DNA of 64,000 bases from Actinomycetes bacterium (GCA_023426375.1 JAFAAV010000085.1:1-64000); one strand, 5' to 3'; counted from the first letter of the stretch, positions 15,032 through 24,688 are shown. Translations and numbers: made by a program. Notes: generated by a model from the letters alone, not told the origin.

Positions 15032-16204
15032 TTATGCAACAGTGGTATTAAAAGCCAGGCCCAGGAGATAGGTCGCCAGGGCCGCCCCGTATCCGATGGC
15101 CAGTTGCCGCAGTCCGCGCTTGAGCGGGGATGCCCCGGAGAGTAGCCCCACACAACCGCCGGTGAACAACAGGGCGAGGCCCACAAGGAACATACCCACG
15201 AGCAATGCGGTGCCGCCACCGAGCCCGAAGAAATACGGAAGGATGGGGATGATCGCCCCGGAAGCGAAGAAGCAGAAGCTCGATGCCGCTGCTCCCAAGT
15301 CCGTACCGAGGGCCTGATTGTCGTCCGATACTTGCGCATCCACATCGGTTTCTCCCGCGGGGTCGCGGTTGAGAGCGGCCCGGGCCTTGGCGTCCTGGAA
15401 GGACAGGGACGGGTCGCAATCGCAATCGAAGTGGCCCAGCCGTTCCGCAGCGCGGTGCTCAGCGGCTTCTTCCGACATGCCGCGGGCCTTGTAGATAAGG
15501 GTCAACTCATTGGCGTTGAGATCGAGTTCAGGAGCTACTTCCAGAGTGACTTGGGTGGGACGTGAGGCATCCAGGAGCTCGCGCTGTGAGCGGACCGACA
15601 CGAACTCACCGGCGCCCATGGACAGGGCACCGGCCAACAGTCCGGCGATGCCGGACACCATGACGATCGAGGATGAGACACCGGTGGCGCCGATACCCAT
15701 GATGAGCGCCAGGTTGGACACCAGGCCGTCGTTCGCTCCGAACACGGCCGCGCGGAAATTACCGGACAGCCTGGTGCGTCCGTCGGTTGCGAGGGCGCGA
15801 ATGATCTCCTCGTGGATGGCCTCGTCTGCGGCCATCGCCTCAGAGGCGTCCGGATCCTCACGGTAGGGGGAGCGGGATTCGGCTCGTTGCAGCAGGGCCA
15901 GAACGAAGACCGTGCCGAAGTGCCTGGCGAGGAACATGAGCGCCCTGGAACGCAGCGAAGGTCTCACGGACTTGCCGGCGTGCGGGCCCAGGAGGCGGCG
16001 CCAGTGCTCCGCATGTCGGCCTTCAGCCACGGCGACCTGGTGCAGAATCTCACCCTGCCGGGCGGGTGCCCGATCCGCGAGGTGTTGGTAGATCGCCGCT
16101 TCCGCCAATTCGTCGGCCAGGTAGCGGCGCCAACGGCGGATCTGCGCGGATGTGGGTTCGGTGAACGAGGCGTGGTCGGAATGGGGTGATTCTGAAAATC
16201 CCAT
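15032..16204 (-). CDS. Ferritin-like/VIT1 family iron-manganese transporter (MbfA-like)
   Basis: 390 residues. Residues ~18-140 form a ferritin-like (erythrin) domain with metal-ligand style residues LADELAEAAIYQHLAD, AEGRHAEHW and ADEAIHEEII. The rest is a VIT1/CCC1 transporter: NFRAAVFGANDGLVSNLALIMG, then helices, an acidic cytosolic segment with FDCDCDP, and three C-terminal helices. Related proteins export Fe2+ or Mn2+ or load storage compartments, using the ferritin-like part as sensor or donor. A TAAGAT -10 eight bases before the ATG suggests a leaderless transcript. No IdeR box is visible upstream. Confidence 0.88.
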   Translation of the reverse strand: MGFSESPHSDHASFTEPTSAQIRRWRRYLADELAEAAIYQHLADRAPARQGEILHQVAVAEGRHAEHWRRLLGPHAGKSVRPSLRSRALMFLARHFGTVFVLALLQRAESRSPYREDPDASEAMAADEAIHEEIIRALATDGRTRLSGNFRAAVFGANDGLVSNLALIMGIGATGVSSSIVMVSGIAGLLAGALSMGAGEFVSVRSQRELLDASRPTQVTLEVAPELDLNANELTLIYKARGMSEEAAEHRAAERLGHFDCDCDPSLSFQDAKARAALNRDPAGETDVDAQVSDDNQALGTDLGAAASSFCFFASGAIIPILPYFFGLGGGTALLVGMFLVGLALLFTGGCVGLLSGASPLKRGLRQLAIGYGAALATYLLGLAFNTTVA

Positions 16205-16212
16205 GGGGCAAG

Positions 16213-16218
16213 ATCTTA
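16213..16218 (-). promoter_or_regulatory. -10 hexamer of leaderless promoter
   Basis: TAAGAT on the minus strand, eight bases before the ATG at 16204. Confidence 0.6.
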
Positions 16219-16261
16219 CGCCGCTGCTCGCTTTCGGGGTTTCGGGAATCCGAAAAGCGAG

Positions 16262-16293
16262 CGAACCGCGAGCGAAGATCGCGTCGCGGTTCG
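16262..16293 (-). terminator. Terminator of the BenE-type gene
   Basis: 10-bp stem CGAACCGCGA / TCGCGGTTCG; on the minus strand it is followed within about five bases by TTTT. Confidence 0.65.
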
Positions 16294-16329
16294 TTCGACC
16301 GGCTCACTCTTGCCGTGCGGGCGTCTCGG

Positions 16330-17547
16330 TCAGCGCGGACGACGCCGCAGGATCGCGAACGCTATGACTCCCACCAGGATTCCCCAGAAGGCGGACACGA
16401 TGCCGAACGGTTGGATGCCCGACACGGTGACAACGAGTGTGATCAGTGCGGCTTCAATCACGGCGGGCTGGTGGTCACCCTGGTGCATGGAGTCGTACAT
16501 GGAGCCCTGCAGCGCCCCGAGCAGTGCCACGCCGGCCAGCGCCGAGATGAGCCCGGGAGGGATCGCGGAGAACAGGGTGACGATCGTCGATGCGAAGGCC
16601 CCGAACAGGATGTAGAAGGCGCCGCACGCGATTCCGGCAACGTAGCGGCGTCGGTGCTCGGGGTGGGCCTCGGGGCTCGTGGCGATACCCGCCGTCACCG
16701 CGGCGAGATTCAACGCGTGCGATCCGAACGGTGCGAAGAGAATGGAGGCAATACCGCTGGCACCGAGCAGGGCGCGGTCATTGGGTGGGAAATCAGCGGT
16801 CTTCATCATGGCCAGGCCGGGCGCGTTCTGGCCGGCGGCCGTGACGATCAGCAAGGGAATGGAAATTCCGGCGATCGCGGCCCACGAGAACGTTGGCATG
16901 GTGAACTCCGGCACCGTCAGGCCGAAATCAGGGGAGACGGAGTTGATGGCCCCGGTCAGCCAGGCTGCCACCACGCCCAGGCCCATGGCCACGAACACCG
17001 CGTAGCGGGGGATGAAGCGCTTGCCCAGAAGATAGCCGATGACCAGCGCACCGGCGGGCGCGGGATTCTCCACGACGGATGGGGCCACCTGGATTGAGAA
17101 CGGCAGGAGCACGCCCGCGAGCACCGCAGCGGTGATGGGCTTGGGGATGGCATCGAGGATCTTGCCGAACCACCCCGTGACGCCCAGTATCAAGCCCAGC
17201 ACGGCGGTCACGATATAGGCGCCGATAGCGTCCGAGAACGAGAAGTTGCCCAGTGAGGTGATCAGCAGTGCGGCACCGGGGATCGACCACGCAACCATGA
17301 CCGGTTGTCGGAACCACCAGCTGCACAGCACGCAGGTGATTCCTGACCCCACGGAGATGGCCCACACCCACGACGCCGTTTGTTCGGTGTTCAGCTCCGC
17401 TGCACGGGCAGCTTCGAGCACCACGAGGAGCGGTCCCGCGTAGGAGACGACCACGGCCACGAATCCCGAAAGGGTTGCGGACAGGGACCAGTCCTTCCCG
17501 AGTGAATACTTCGGCGGGTCTTGTGCTGGCCGGGTTGCGGTGCTCAT
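16330..17547 (-). CDS. benE: BenE family benzoate/H+ symporter-like transporter
   Basis: 405-residue integral membrane transporter with about 12 helices. Family features seen: KDWSLSATLSGFVAVVVSYAGPL near the start, WSIPGAALL, and PFGSHALNLAAVTAGI in the second half. BenE members import benzoate with protons, but no aromatic-degradation genes are nearby, so the real substrate may differ. A GGGAGA ribosome site lies just before the ATG. Transcribed toward the ferritin/VIT1 gene but separated from it by a hairpin. Confidence 0.9.
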   Translation of the reverse strand: MSTATRPAQDPPKYSLGKDWSLSATLSGFVAVVVSYAGPLLVVLEAARAAELNTEQTASWVWAISVGSGITCVLCSWWFRQPVMVAWSIPGAALLITSLGNFSFSDAIGAYIVTAVLGLILGVTGWFGKILDAIPKPITAAVLAGVLLPFSIQVAPSVVENPAPAGALVIGYLLGKRFIPRYAVFVAMGLGVVAAWLTGAINSVSPDFGLTVPEFTMPTFSWAAIAGISIPLLIVTAAGQNAPGLAMMKTADFPPNDRALLGASGIASILFAPFGSHALNLAAVTAGIATSPEAHPEHRRRYVAGIACGAFYILFGAFASTIVTLFSAIPPGLISALAGVALLGALQGSMYDSMHQGDHQPAVIEAALITLVVTVSGIQPFGIVSAFWGILVGVIAFAILRRRPR

Positions 17548-17667
17548 GGTTCTCCCGATGAATGGATGCGGTGCTGGGCTCAGCTCACCATATGGGGAAA
17601 ATCACACCGAGGGAAATATGAATAGAGCGTTACTTTATCCGAATTAAATATCAGTGTTGGTTGCAGA

Positions 17668-18189
17668 CTACTCAGGGTCGATCACGGTCAGCGTGCCGGT
17701 GCGGCCCTCCGGAACCGGGAAGCTGCCTGTGCCCCAGTGGAACGCGTAGGGGTCCTCGCATGAACGGCCGTGCCGAAGGGCCGCGAGAACCCGGTGCGAT
17801 GCTTCAGCGGGGTCGTGCGGTCCCGAGGTCCACGGCTGGTCCGTGGCCACGGGATGGTTCCACTGGGCGTCCTCGAAGAATTCCGTACGGTGCGGCCAGG
17901 CCTCGGGAGGCAACTGGTGGGCCGAGCTGACTGCGCATTCAGCACCGCCGGGGCCGGTGCGCACCCATGCGGCGGGTGTGTCCGAATCTGCAGGAGCGCC
18001 GTCGTATTCAAGGACCAAGAAATCGTTCCACAGGAGTTCTTCAATGGCGTTGGCGAACAAGGCCTCGAGCTTTTCCCACTCGGCCGTCGATTGGCACGTC
18101 CTGGTGACATCGACCACTCCGATGCCGGCTCGTTCGAGTCTGTGACGGCCCCCGGGGACTGGCGTCTCCGGGTTGACGGTGGGGGACAT
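17668..18189 (-). CDS. Uncharacterised small acidic protein
   Basis: 173 residues, rich in Glu, Asp, Trp, Pro and His, with no signal peptide or membrane helix. A first part RLERAGIGVVDVTRT...WEKLEALFANAIEELLWNDFLVLEYDG looks like alpha/beta and is followed by short segments such as PAAWVRTGPGG and HRTEFFEDAQWNHP. No family recognised with confidence. ATG at 18189 chosen because GGAG lies eight bases upstream; a GTG at 18198 is also in frame. It lies downstream of the SNF2 helicase gene on the same strand, 156 bp away, so it could be part of that transcript. Confidence 0.65.
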   Translation of the reverse strand: MSPTVNPETPVPGGRHRLERAGIGVVDVTRTCQSTAEWEKLEALFANAIEELLWNDFLVLEYDGAPADSDTPAAWVRTGPGGAECAVSSAHQLPPEAWPHRTEFFEDAQWNHPVATDQPWTSGPHDPAEASHRVLAALRHGRSCEDPYAFHWGTGSFPVPEGRTGTLTVIDPE

Positions 18190-18345
18190 GAATTTCACTC
18201 CATACGCGATAAAACGGCGGCTGATCAGAGGGAACAGTCGGTGAGGGCTGTTCGCAGCAAGGTGTGCCGCTGATGTTTACGGTAACTATCCATGGGAGCT
18301 CGGTCGATACCCCGCGTGATTGTGACTCCGCGGAGAGTACGCGGG

Positions 18346-21339
18346 TCAAGGTGACAGTAGTGAGCGAATGTCATTGGCGGTGATGGCCGAGGAGAACGCG
18401 CGGTCGTCATCGAGCACTGCGGAGAACAGATCCGCCTTCCGTTGCTTGAGTTCCATGACCTTCTCTTCAATGGTGTTCTCCGCGACCATCCGGTACACCA
18501 TGACCTTCTTGGACTGACCGATGCGGTGGGTGCGGTCCACGGCCTGGTTCTCCGTGGCGGGATTCCACCAGGGATCCAAGAGGTAGCAATAGTCCGCCTC
18601 GGTCAGGTTGATACCGAAACCACCGGCCTTGAGGCTCACCAGGAACACGGGTGCTCGGCCGCTACGGAACTTGTCCAGGGCACCGGCTCGATCCCGGGTG
18701 GAACCGTCCAAGTAGCTGTACGGGATCTTGGCCTCGTCCAGGCGAGCGGCGACCAGCTTGAGGAAGCTCGTGAACTGGCTGAACACCAGCGGGCGGTGGC
18801 CCTCGGCAACGATCTGGGGCAATTGTTCGAACAGCGCATCCAGTTTGGAGGAGGACGCCGTGGACTCAGGGTCCACGAGCGCAGGATCCAGGGCCAGCAT
18901 GCGCAGTGTGGTGAGCGACTGGAAAATGGTGAACCGGTTGCGATCGAAATTCTGCAGGAGACCCAGGATCTTGGCCCGTTCACGCTGTAGCCGCCGGTCG
19001 TAGGCGGTGCGGTGAGCCTGGTTCAGGCCCACGTGTTGGGTGTGTTCGAGCTTGGGGGGAAGCTGCAGGTCGACGTCGTCCTTGGTGCGGCGAAGCATGA
19101 AGGGGCGGATGCGCGAGCGCAGCCTCGCTAGCACATCGGGGTCCTGAGCGCGCTCAATGGGCGTCTGATAGTGCTCCGTGAACTTCTTCTTGGACGGGAA
19201 GAGTCCCGGGGCCGTCAGAGAGAACAGCGACCACAACTCGGAGAGGTTGTTCTCCATGGGGGTGCCGGTAATGGCCAATTTGAACCGGGCCGAGAGGTCC
19301 TTCACCGCGCGATATGCCTTGGTGCGCGGATTCTTGACGAACTGGGCCTCGTCCATGATCACGCCGGCCCACGGGAGTGACTGGTAGAGATCCGCTTCCA
19401 GCCGCAGCAGCGTGTAGGACGTGAGCACCACGTGCGCCCCGCTGGCGGTGTCGGGCAGATGCTGTCGAGTGGAGTTCATGGTCTCGATGGTCAACGACGG
19501 CGCGAACCGCTTGAGCTCCGCCGTCCAGTTGGCGACCACGGAGGTAGGCGCCACCACCAGGAAGGGCGGGAGCTCGGGGTCCAATTCGCGGGCACGCAGG
19601 ATCGCGGCAATCGTCTGGACGGTCTTACCCAGGCCCATGTCATCCGCCAGGATGCCGCCCAACGAGTGATCCCACAGGAAACTCAGCCACCGGTAGCCCT
19701 CGTACTGGTAGGGGCGGAGATTGGCCTGGAGGGGTTCTGGCTCCGGAGGGGCGGGGATCTCCTCCAGCTTGGCCAGTGCTCTCACACCGTTGCGCCATTG
19801 TTCGGCCTGATGGGTGTCGGTGGCGATGTCCTCGAACTGTTCCCACAATCCGGCCTGATACCGATTGAGGGACAACGGCGCGTTCTTGTCCTCCTGGAGT
19901 GAGCGGGCCTCGGCAATCAACTGTTTGAGCCGCACGAACTCGGGCCGGTCCAGCGGGAAGTAGGAGCCGTCCGGCATGAGCATGACGTCCTGGCCCACGT
20001 CCAGGGCCTGGAAGATGTCCGCGAACGGCACGTAGTGCTCGCCCACCTTGATGGTCACGCCCAACCCGAACCAGTCCCGGTGCTCCGTGGGAGCTGTGGA
20101 GACCGTGATCTCGGGGGCGCCGGTGACCTCCTGGTACGCGGGCAGCCCTCCGCTTTCTTCGATGCGAAGATCAGGAACCTTGCGCAACAGGGGGAGCCAC
20201 ACGCGGATGAACCGCAGTGCATCCGATGCGGCATAGGAACTGCGTTTGAAATCCAGCTCCGGGATCCTGCGGTGCACGGCTTGCACCACGGAGGACTCCC
20301 ATCGTGATTCCCGGTTAACGGGTTCGTCTGCGAGCGGATTGAGCGGACGGAAGGGCAACCGGATGCGCTCGCGGCCCTTCTGGTATTCCCATTCCCACTC
20401 CACGCGTTCCGTGAGGTCGTCGTGGTGGACGGTCAACACCATTTCTGGATCGGCGACCTGCGGCAGTTCCAGGGAGCCGTCCGAGGCGGTGACGTCCATG
20501 CTCTGGTGCAAGCGCGGGAAGTACCGCTCGAAGAACTCGTCCACGCCGTCCCGGGGGATGGTCAGTTCCTCGGCGCGGTCCAGGAATGAACGCTGCTGTT
20601 GATTCAACCGCGTGGCCAGCGGAACCAGGTGCAATGGGAACTGGTTGAGGTCGTCCGCCAACTCGAGTTCGCGGGGCTCGGCTTCCGGGAAGAACAAGCC
20701 GTGTCCCGGTTGTCCGATGATCCGGGTCCAGTGGAGGGGGACTTCGCTCTCGCCCATGACCAACTGCGGGAAGAGCTTGAGTGCTCCGTTCTCGTCCGAG
20801 CTGACGCGCACCTCGAAACGCCCGGCCGGGCCCACCCGCACTGGTTGCCCGGTGCCCTGCGAAACCAGGGGGATCCCGAGCGACTCCGCCCGGTTCAAAA
20901 TCGGCCACAGCAGGGGAGAGGTGTAGCGCTCCATGTGCAGTTGATGGCGGTCCACGGCGTAGGAACCGCGGTGGGATTCGGAGAGTGCTCGCAGCTCCTC
21001 GAACCAGTCCAACTGGTCCTCACTGAGCCGACCCGACCTGGTGTGATTGGCCAGGTTGCCCCAGTCGATACCTGTGTGGATCCACTTGGAGCGTTGCCCG
21101 CGCAGAACGGGGCGGGCGGTCAGGGTGACCGGCACAGCGTTCTGGTCCTGCTGCCACGCCCGGGGGCCGCGATGTTGGACACGGGACAGGTTCAGTTCCA
21201 GCGCGACCGAGGGGCCGTCCTCCGGATCCGACACCACACGATCATCGCCGGATCCCGGGACAATGCGGGACAATTCGCTACGCCAGTCGGTTGTGAGCCC
21301 AGTGGGCCGAGCGCTCGCGAAATGTACGTCACCATCCAT
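18346..21339 (-). CDS. SNF2 family DNA-dependent ATPase/helicase
   Basis: 997-residue SF2 remodeller. Residues 1 to ~540 are a non-catalytic region typical of large bacterial SNF2 proteins (EVTGAPEITVS, EHYVPFADIFQALDVGQD, FVRLKQLIAEA). The motor follows: YQYEGYRWLSFLWDHSLGG, Walker A DDMGLGKTVQT (~565), DEAQ box IMDEAQFVKN (~660), ITGTPMENNLSELWSLFSL, then lobe 2 with PLVFSQFTSFL, LVSLKAGGFGINLTEAD and motif VI DRTHRIGQSKKV (~938), ending in a short basic/acidic tail. Start set at 21339 by a TACGGT hexamer seven bases upstream; extension to 21531 would overlap the divergent gene. Neighbour on the other side is a large protein of unknown function, so the two may work together. Confidence 0.92.
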   Translation of the reverse strand: MDGDVHFASARPTGLTTDWRSELSRIVPGSGDDRVVSDPEDGPSVALELNLSRVQHRGPRAWQQDQNAVPVTLTARPVLRGQRSKWIHTGIDWGNLANHTRSGRLSEDQLDWFEELRALSESHRGSYAVDRHQLHMERYTSPLLWPILNRAESLGIPLVSQGTGQPVRVGPAGRFEVRVSSDENGALKLFPQLVMGESEVPLHWTRIIGQPGHGLFFPEAEPRELELADDLNQFPLHLVPLATRLNQQQRSFLDRAEELTIPRDGVDEFFERYFPRLHQSMDVTASDGSLELPQVADPEMVLTVHHDDLTERVEWEWEYQKGRERIRLPFRPLNPLADEPVNRESRWESSVVQAVHRRIPELDFKRSSYAASDALRFIRVWLPLLRKVPDLRIEESGGLPAYQEVTGAPEITVSTAPTEHRDWFGLGVTIKVGEHYVPFADIFQALDVGQDVMLMPDGSYFPLDRPEFVRLKQLIAEARSLQEDKNAPLSLNRYQAGLWEQFEDIATDTHQAEQWRNGVRALAKLEEIPAPPEPEPLQANLRPYQYEGYRWLSFLWDHSLGGILADDMGLGKTVQTIAAILRARELDPELPPFLVVAPTSVVANWTAELKRFAPSLTIETMNSTRQHLPDTASGAHVVLTSYTLLRLEADLYQSLPWAGVIMDEAQFVKNPRTKAYRAVKDLSARFKLAITGTPMENNLSELWSLFSLTAPGLFPSKKKFTEHYQTPIERAQDPDVLARLRSRIRPFMLRRTKDDVDLQLPPKLEHTQHVGLNQAHRTAYDRRLQRERAKILGLLQNFDRNRFTIFQSLTTLRMLALDPALVDPESTASSSKLDALFEQLPQIVAEGHRPLVFSQFTSFLKLVAARLDEAKIPYSYLDGSTRDRAGALDKFRSGRAPVFLVSLKAGGFGINLTEADYCYLLDPWWNPATENQAVDRTHRIGQSKKVMVYRMVAENTIEEKVMELKQRKADLFSAVLDDDRAFSSAITANDIRSLLSP

Positions 21340-21346
21340 GCCAATT

Positions 21347-21352
21347 ACCGTA
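21347..21352 (-). promoter_or_regulatory. -10 hexamer of the SNF2 gene (leaderless)
   Basis: TACGGT on the minus strand, seven bases before the ATG at 21339. Confidence 0.55.
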
Positions 21353-21431
21353 CCGCCCTCCGACGACACGCAAAGTCCACGTGTGGCGATGGTGACTGTC
21401 ACACGCGCGTCCCGCGGCGGTGCGGGAAACC

Positions 21432-21437
21432 TATAAT
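21432..21437 (+). promoter_or_regulatory. Consensus -10 of the 1045-residue protein gene
   Basis: TATAAT, a perfect -10, predicts transcription start near 21444 and a leader of about 47 nt. It lies back-to-back with the SNF2 promoter, 80 bp away. Confidence 0.65.
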
Positions 21438-21490
21438 CAAGACGAACCTGATTTATTTTCACGGCGCCGTAGGGCGCAGACGGAGGATTT

Positions 21491-24400
21491 GTGGCAGACG
21501 CCGCCGGGCTCCACACGGGAGACCACGCCATTGCATCGGGACCCCAAGAAGTTGAGTATCTACGCTGGAACGACGCTGTGGCCAGGGCTTTCTACGGCAC
21601 ACAGGCATCCGGTGAACTGGTCCACCTGGACCTTGACGACAAAACCCTCGAGAAGATCGGCGCGGAATTCGGCCTGGACGGGCCCTCCGCACTGCGGGCC
21701 ATGGCAGACTCCGTCACGCCCCTGTTGGTGGCAGACGGGTCGCGTCGTTCCATGTTTGACGCGTTCAACAAGCTGACGGAAGCCTGGTACCGCGCCTCCA
21801 GGCGTCAACTCAATGATCTCAACCGGATCGGCCCGCCACCCGTGGTGGCGTTGTTGGCTTTGTTCTCGCTGGCCGGGCGGCACATGTCCGCGCTGGCTGC
21901 ACGCACGGGAAACAAATCGGTGTCCGCGTTCTACTTGCCGCTGGCCGTGCTGCTCCAGGCCGGCCAGGACAACGCCAAGGCTCTGGAAACGGCGGTGCGC
22001 AAGGACTCCGAGATGTACTGGGACGCCCTGCGCTATTGGCTGGAACTGTTCGACGGCCAGGTTGGCCTGCCGTCCGCTTACGCCGTGAACCACCGCCCGG
22101 TGGGGTTGGCGCTGTCCCAGACGATGTTCGGTGAGGCCGAGCTGCGTCAGCTGCACCGCATGTTCGAGGATCTGGAGCTGACCACGGCCCAGGGCATGAG
22201 CGCGCAGGAACTGGGCATTTACGTGGATTTCTGGCTCGACATCGCGGACACGGACGTGTCCAAGGGCATGCGCCGGATCTGGTCCAACCCGCTCACGCGC
22301 GATGCGGGCTTGCAGGTCGCACTGGCCCAGTTGGGTGCGTGGGAATCTTCCCGCGACGACGACGCCACGATCGCGATTGCCACGGAGCGACGGGCATCAC
22401 GCCACTTGGGTCCCCGTAGCGTCAGCCTGTCGATGACCGACGGCACGGACTATGTGGGCAATCCGATCTACGAACTCGGATTCGTGGTGCCCAAGCGCAT
22501 GATCTCCGGCCGTGAGGTGGAGCTCGCCACCGAAGCCGGCCCGCGCACCATGTTCTTGTCGTACATCGGTGACGCCTACCTGGGTATTTCCGCGTACAAC
22601 TCGCGCATGTCCAGCGAGACACTGCTGTCTGGTGAGCTCAAGTTGACCAACGGGGACACCTCGATCACCCGCAACCCGCGGCCGGTCGTGGTGTTCGCCA
22701 AGGACGCCTATTCGGACACGTTCATCTCGGTGGATCACATCCCGGCCGCCTGGCCCAGTCGCATCATGGTGCAGAACAAGCCTGAATGGGTCGAGCAGAT
22801 CCGGGCGATCCTCGATGACTCGGCCTCCCCGGACTACCGAGTGGTGGGTCCCGGTGAAAACGGCCTACCCGAGGACTGGGTGTTGTTCGACGATGTCCAG
22901 GTGCTGCGTGCCGGTGACCCCATGCTCACGGTCAACGACAACTTCTCGGGACTCGTACCCCGTCTGGTGCCGGCCGTGACGCTGTCCGGCGGTCTGCGGA
23001 TTCCCGGCGACGTGGACCGGTTCTCGGCCCTGCGCCCGCCGCAGATCACCGTGACCTCGGACTCCGACGACCCGCTGTCATTGGAGTGTGAATGGCGGAA
23101 TCCGCACTCGTTCAAGCTGATGTCCACCAAACTCTCCGCGCCCAGGGTGCCACCGTTCCAGGTGAGCCTGGAAGGCTCGGACCTGATGCGGGACAACAAG
23201 ACGCTCAAACCCAACGACTACACGCTGGTCCTCAAGGCTGGGCGCACCGTGAAGCAGCGCCTGGAATTCCGCGTGCGGGACAGCTCTTTCTACATCACCC
23301 AACGCTCGCTGGGCTACGAGGGCGAAATGGTTCACGTGGCGCAGGAGCCTCTGTGGCCGGTCGCGTCCACCACGCTGGACGAGTTGCCCGACGAGTACGT
23401 GCAGGGTTCTTTCGACAACATGGATTCGGTGGACATGGCCCCCGAATCCTTGGACGTCGAGGTTCCCGAGGTGGCGGGCTGGCATTCGGCCGAAGGGCTC
23501 ATGTACCCCGAGCGCAGTAACGAACTGCCCGCACCCGAGGGTGCATCCTGCCTGGTCACCGGCAAACACAAGGTGATCCTGCCACCCATGGACCCCAAGG
23601 CGAAGGCACCGTGGATCTTCGGCCGTTGCCGCCACTGCGGGTTGACCAAGCGTTACCCGGGGCGACTCACCAAGCTCTCCGCGGTCGGTCAGACCGGAAC
23701 CGTGGAATCTTTGCAGTTCATCGGCCCCGACTACAGCGACTACCCGGACTCGTGGGCGCCGCTGAAGGACGCGCTCACGTTCCTAGGCGGTGGCAAGCGC
23801 GGCAGCCTGTCGATCGTCGCCCGTCAGTCCGAGGACTCGGAGCGATTCGAAGAGTGGTTCGTGGGCCACTTGCAGGCGTTGGGATTCCTCGAAGTCATCC
23901 GCGACGGTAACTGGACCGTGCGCCGCTGGCAGGTCTGCTCCCCGGCGCTGACCCAGCTGGTGGACGGCTCCGTGCTGCTCACCGGCGGTTGGCGTGCGGA
24001 GCAGGAGGAGACCGTGACGGCGGCCGCTGAGGCGCTCGGCGCGGACGTCGTAGTGCTTTCCCCGGAGGATCACGCGACCACGCTGCTGCAGGATGTCGAC
24101 CTCGATGCGCTGCGGGACGAACTCCCGGAGGGCCTGTGCGACGTGGTCTACGAGGCCGGGCCCATCATGCTCGATACCCTGCCGCCGCTGTCCTCCGTAG
24201 TGGATTCCCTCCCGTTGATCGAGATGCAGTACAACGGCGTGGCCGAGCACTTCGTGCCGAGGGACGCCACCTGGGAGGCCACGGAGAACCGCAATCAGGC
24301 CGGTTTGTTCCGCATCAATCACCATCACCGCACGCGCTATGCGTACCGCACCGAGGCCGACGTCGCCTCTGGCCACGCTCGTCCGGTCTCGTCCGCCTTG

Positions 24401-24628
24401 GGCAAGCACCTGGCGGCTCGGGACTGCGGTACCCCGCTCGTCAGTTACGACTCCGAGTTGCAGTTGCTGTCGGTGCCGATCGGTGCCGAACTTCCCGGGC
24501 TCTACGCCCGTGCCGCCGTACTGTGCTCGGGCCTGCTGCCCACCAAGGTGGATGAGGACTTCTCGCTGAACTACGGGGACATCTCCGACGAGTTCGCGAG
24601 CGCCCTGGTGGCCAAGCTGCTCGCCTGA
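21491..24628 (+). CDS. Large protein of unknown function divergent from SNF2 helicase
   Basis: 1045 residues, no family recognised. Residues 1 to ~300 look alpha-helical (many Leu/Ala/Glu stretches, e.g. PPVVALLALFSLAGRHMSAL). Residues ~300-700 look beta-rich (NPIYELGFVVPKRMISGREV, repeated VTLSGG, KQRLEFRVRDSSFYI), suggesting Ig-like or OB-like modules. A CRHC pair at 713-716, in FGRCRHCGLTKRYPG, with a further Cys in EGASCLVTGKHK, may bind zinc. The C-terminal third has alternating alpha/beta character. No nuclease, protease or Walker motif, signal peptide or membrane helix is seen, so it is cytosolic. GTG start with GGAGGA three bases upstream. Followed by a hairpin, so transcribed alone. 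Confidence 0.85.
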   Translation: MADAAGLHTGDHAIASGPQEVEYLRWNDAVARAFYGTQASGELVHLDLDDKTLEKIGAEFGLDGPSALRAMADSVTPLLVADGSRRSMFDAFNKLTEAWYRASRRQLNDLNRIGPPPVVALLALFSLAGRHMSALAARTGNKSVSAFYLPLAVLLQAGQDNAKALETAVRKDSEMYWDALRYWLELFDGQVGLPSAYAVNHRPVGLALSQTMFGEAELRQLHRMFEDLELTTAQGMSAQELGIYVDFWLDIADTDVSKGMRRIWSNPLTRDAGLQVALAQLGAWESSRDDDATIAIATERRASRHLGPRSVSLSMTDGTDYVGNPIYELGFVVPKRMISGREVELATEAGPRTMFLSYIGDAYLGISAYNSRMSSETLLSGELKLTNGDTSITRNPRPVVVFAKDAYSDTFISVDHIPAAWPSRIMVQNKPEWVEQIRAILDDSASPDYRVVGPGENGLPEDWVLFDDVQVLRAGDPMLTVNDNFSGLVPRLVPAVTLSGGLRIPGDVDRFSALRPPQITVTSDSDDPLSLECEWRNPHSFKLMSTKLSAPRVPPFQVSLEGSDLMRDNKTLKPNDYTLVLKAGRTVKQRLEFRVRDSSFYITQRSLGYEGEMVHVAQEPLWPVASTTLDELPDEYVQGSFDNMDSVDMAPESLDVEVPEVAGWHSAEGLMYPERSNELPAPEGASCLVTGKHKVILPPMDPKAKAPWIFGRCRHCGLTKRYPGRLTKLSAVGQTGTVESLQFIGPDYSDYPDSWAPLKDALTFLGGGKRGSLSIVARQSEDSERFEEWFVGHLQALGFLEVIRDGNWTVRRWQVCSPALTQLVDGSVLLTGGWRAEQEETVTAAAEALGADVVVLSPEDHATTLLQDVDLDALRDELPEGLCDVVYEAGPIMLDTLPPLSSVVDSLPLIEMQYNGVAEHFVPRDATWEATENRNQAGLFRINHHHRTRYAYRTEADVASGHARPVSSALGKHLAARDCGTPLVSYDSELQLLSVPIGAELPGLYARAAVLCSGLLPTKVDEDFSLNYGDISDEFASALVAKLLA

Positions 24629-24649
24629 TCGGGCACCCGCTCGTGATCA

Positions 24650-24688
24650 GTGAAAGCGCCGCTCTGCACCGCAGTGCGGCGCTTTCAC
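24650..24688 (+). terminator. Hairpin after the 1045-residue protein gene
   Basis: 13-bp stem GTGAAAGCGCCGC with its complement, plus inner CTGC/GCAG pairs; no T-tract follows. Confidence 0.75.

Noticed and set aside
18346..21531. SNF2 protein starting at 21531
   Set aside because: This would overlap the divergent gene start at 21491 and its TATAAT promoter; the extra residues have no SNF2 character, and a -10 hexamer supports the start at 21339.
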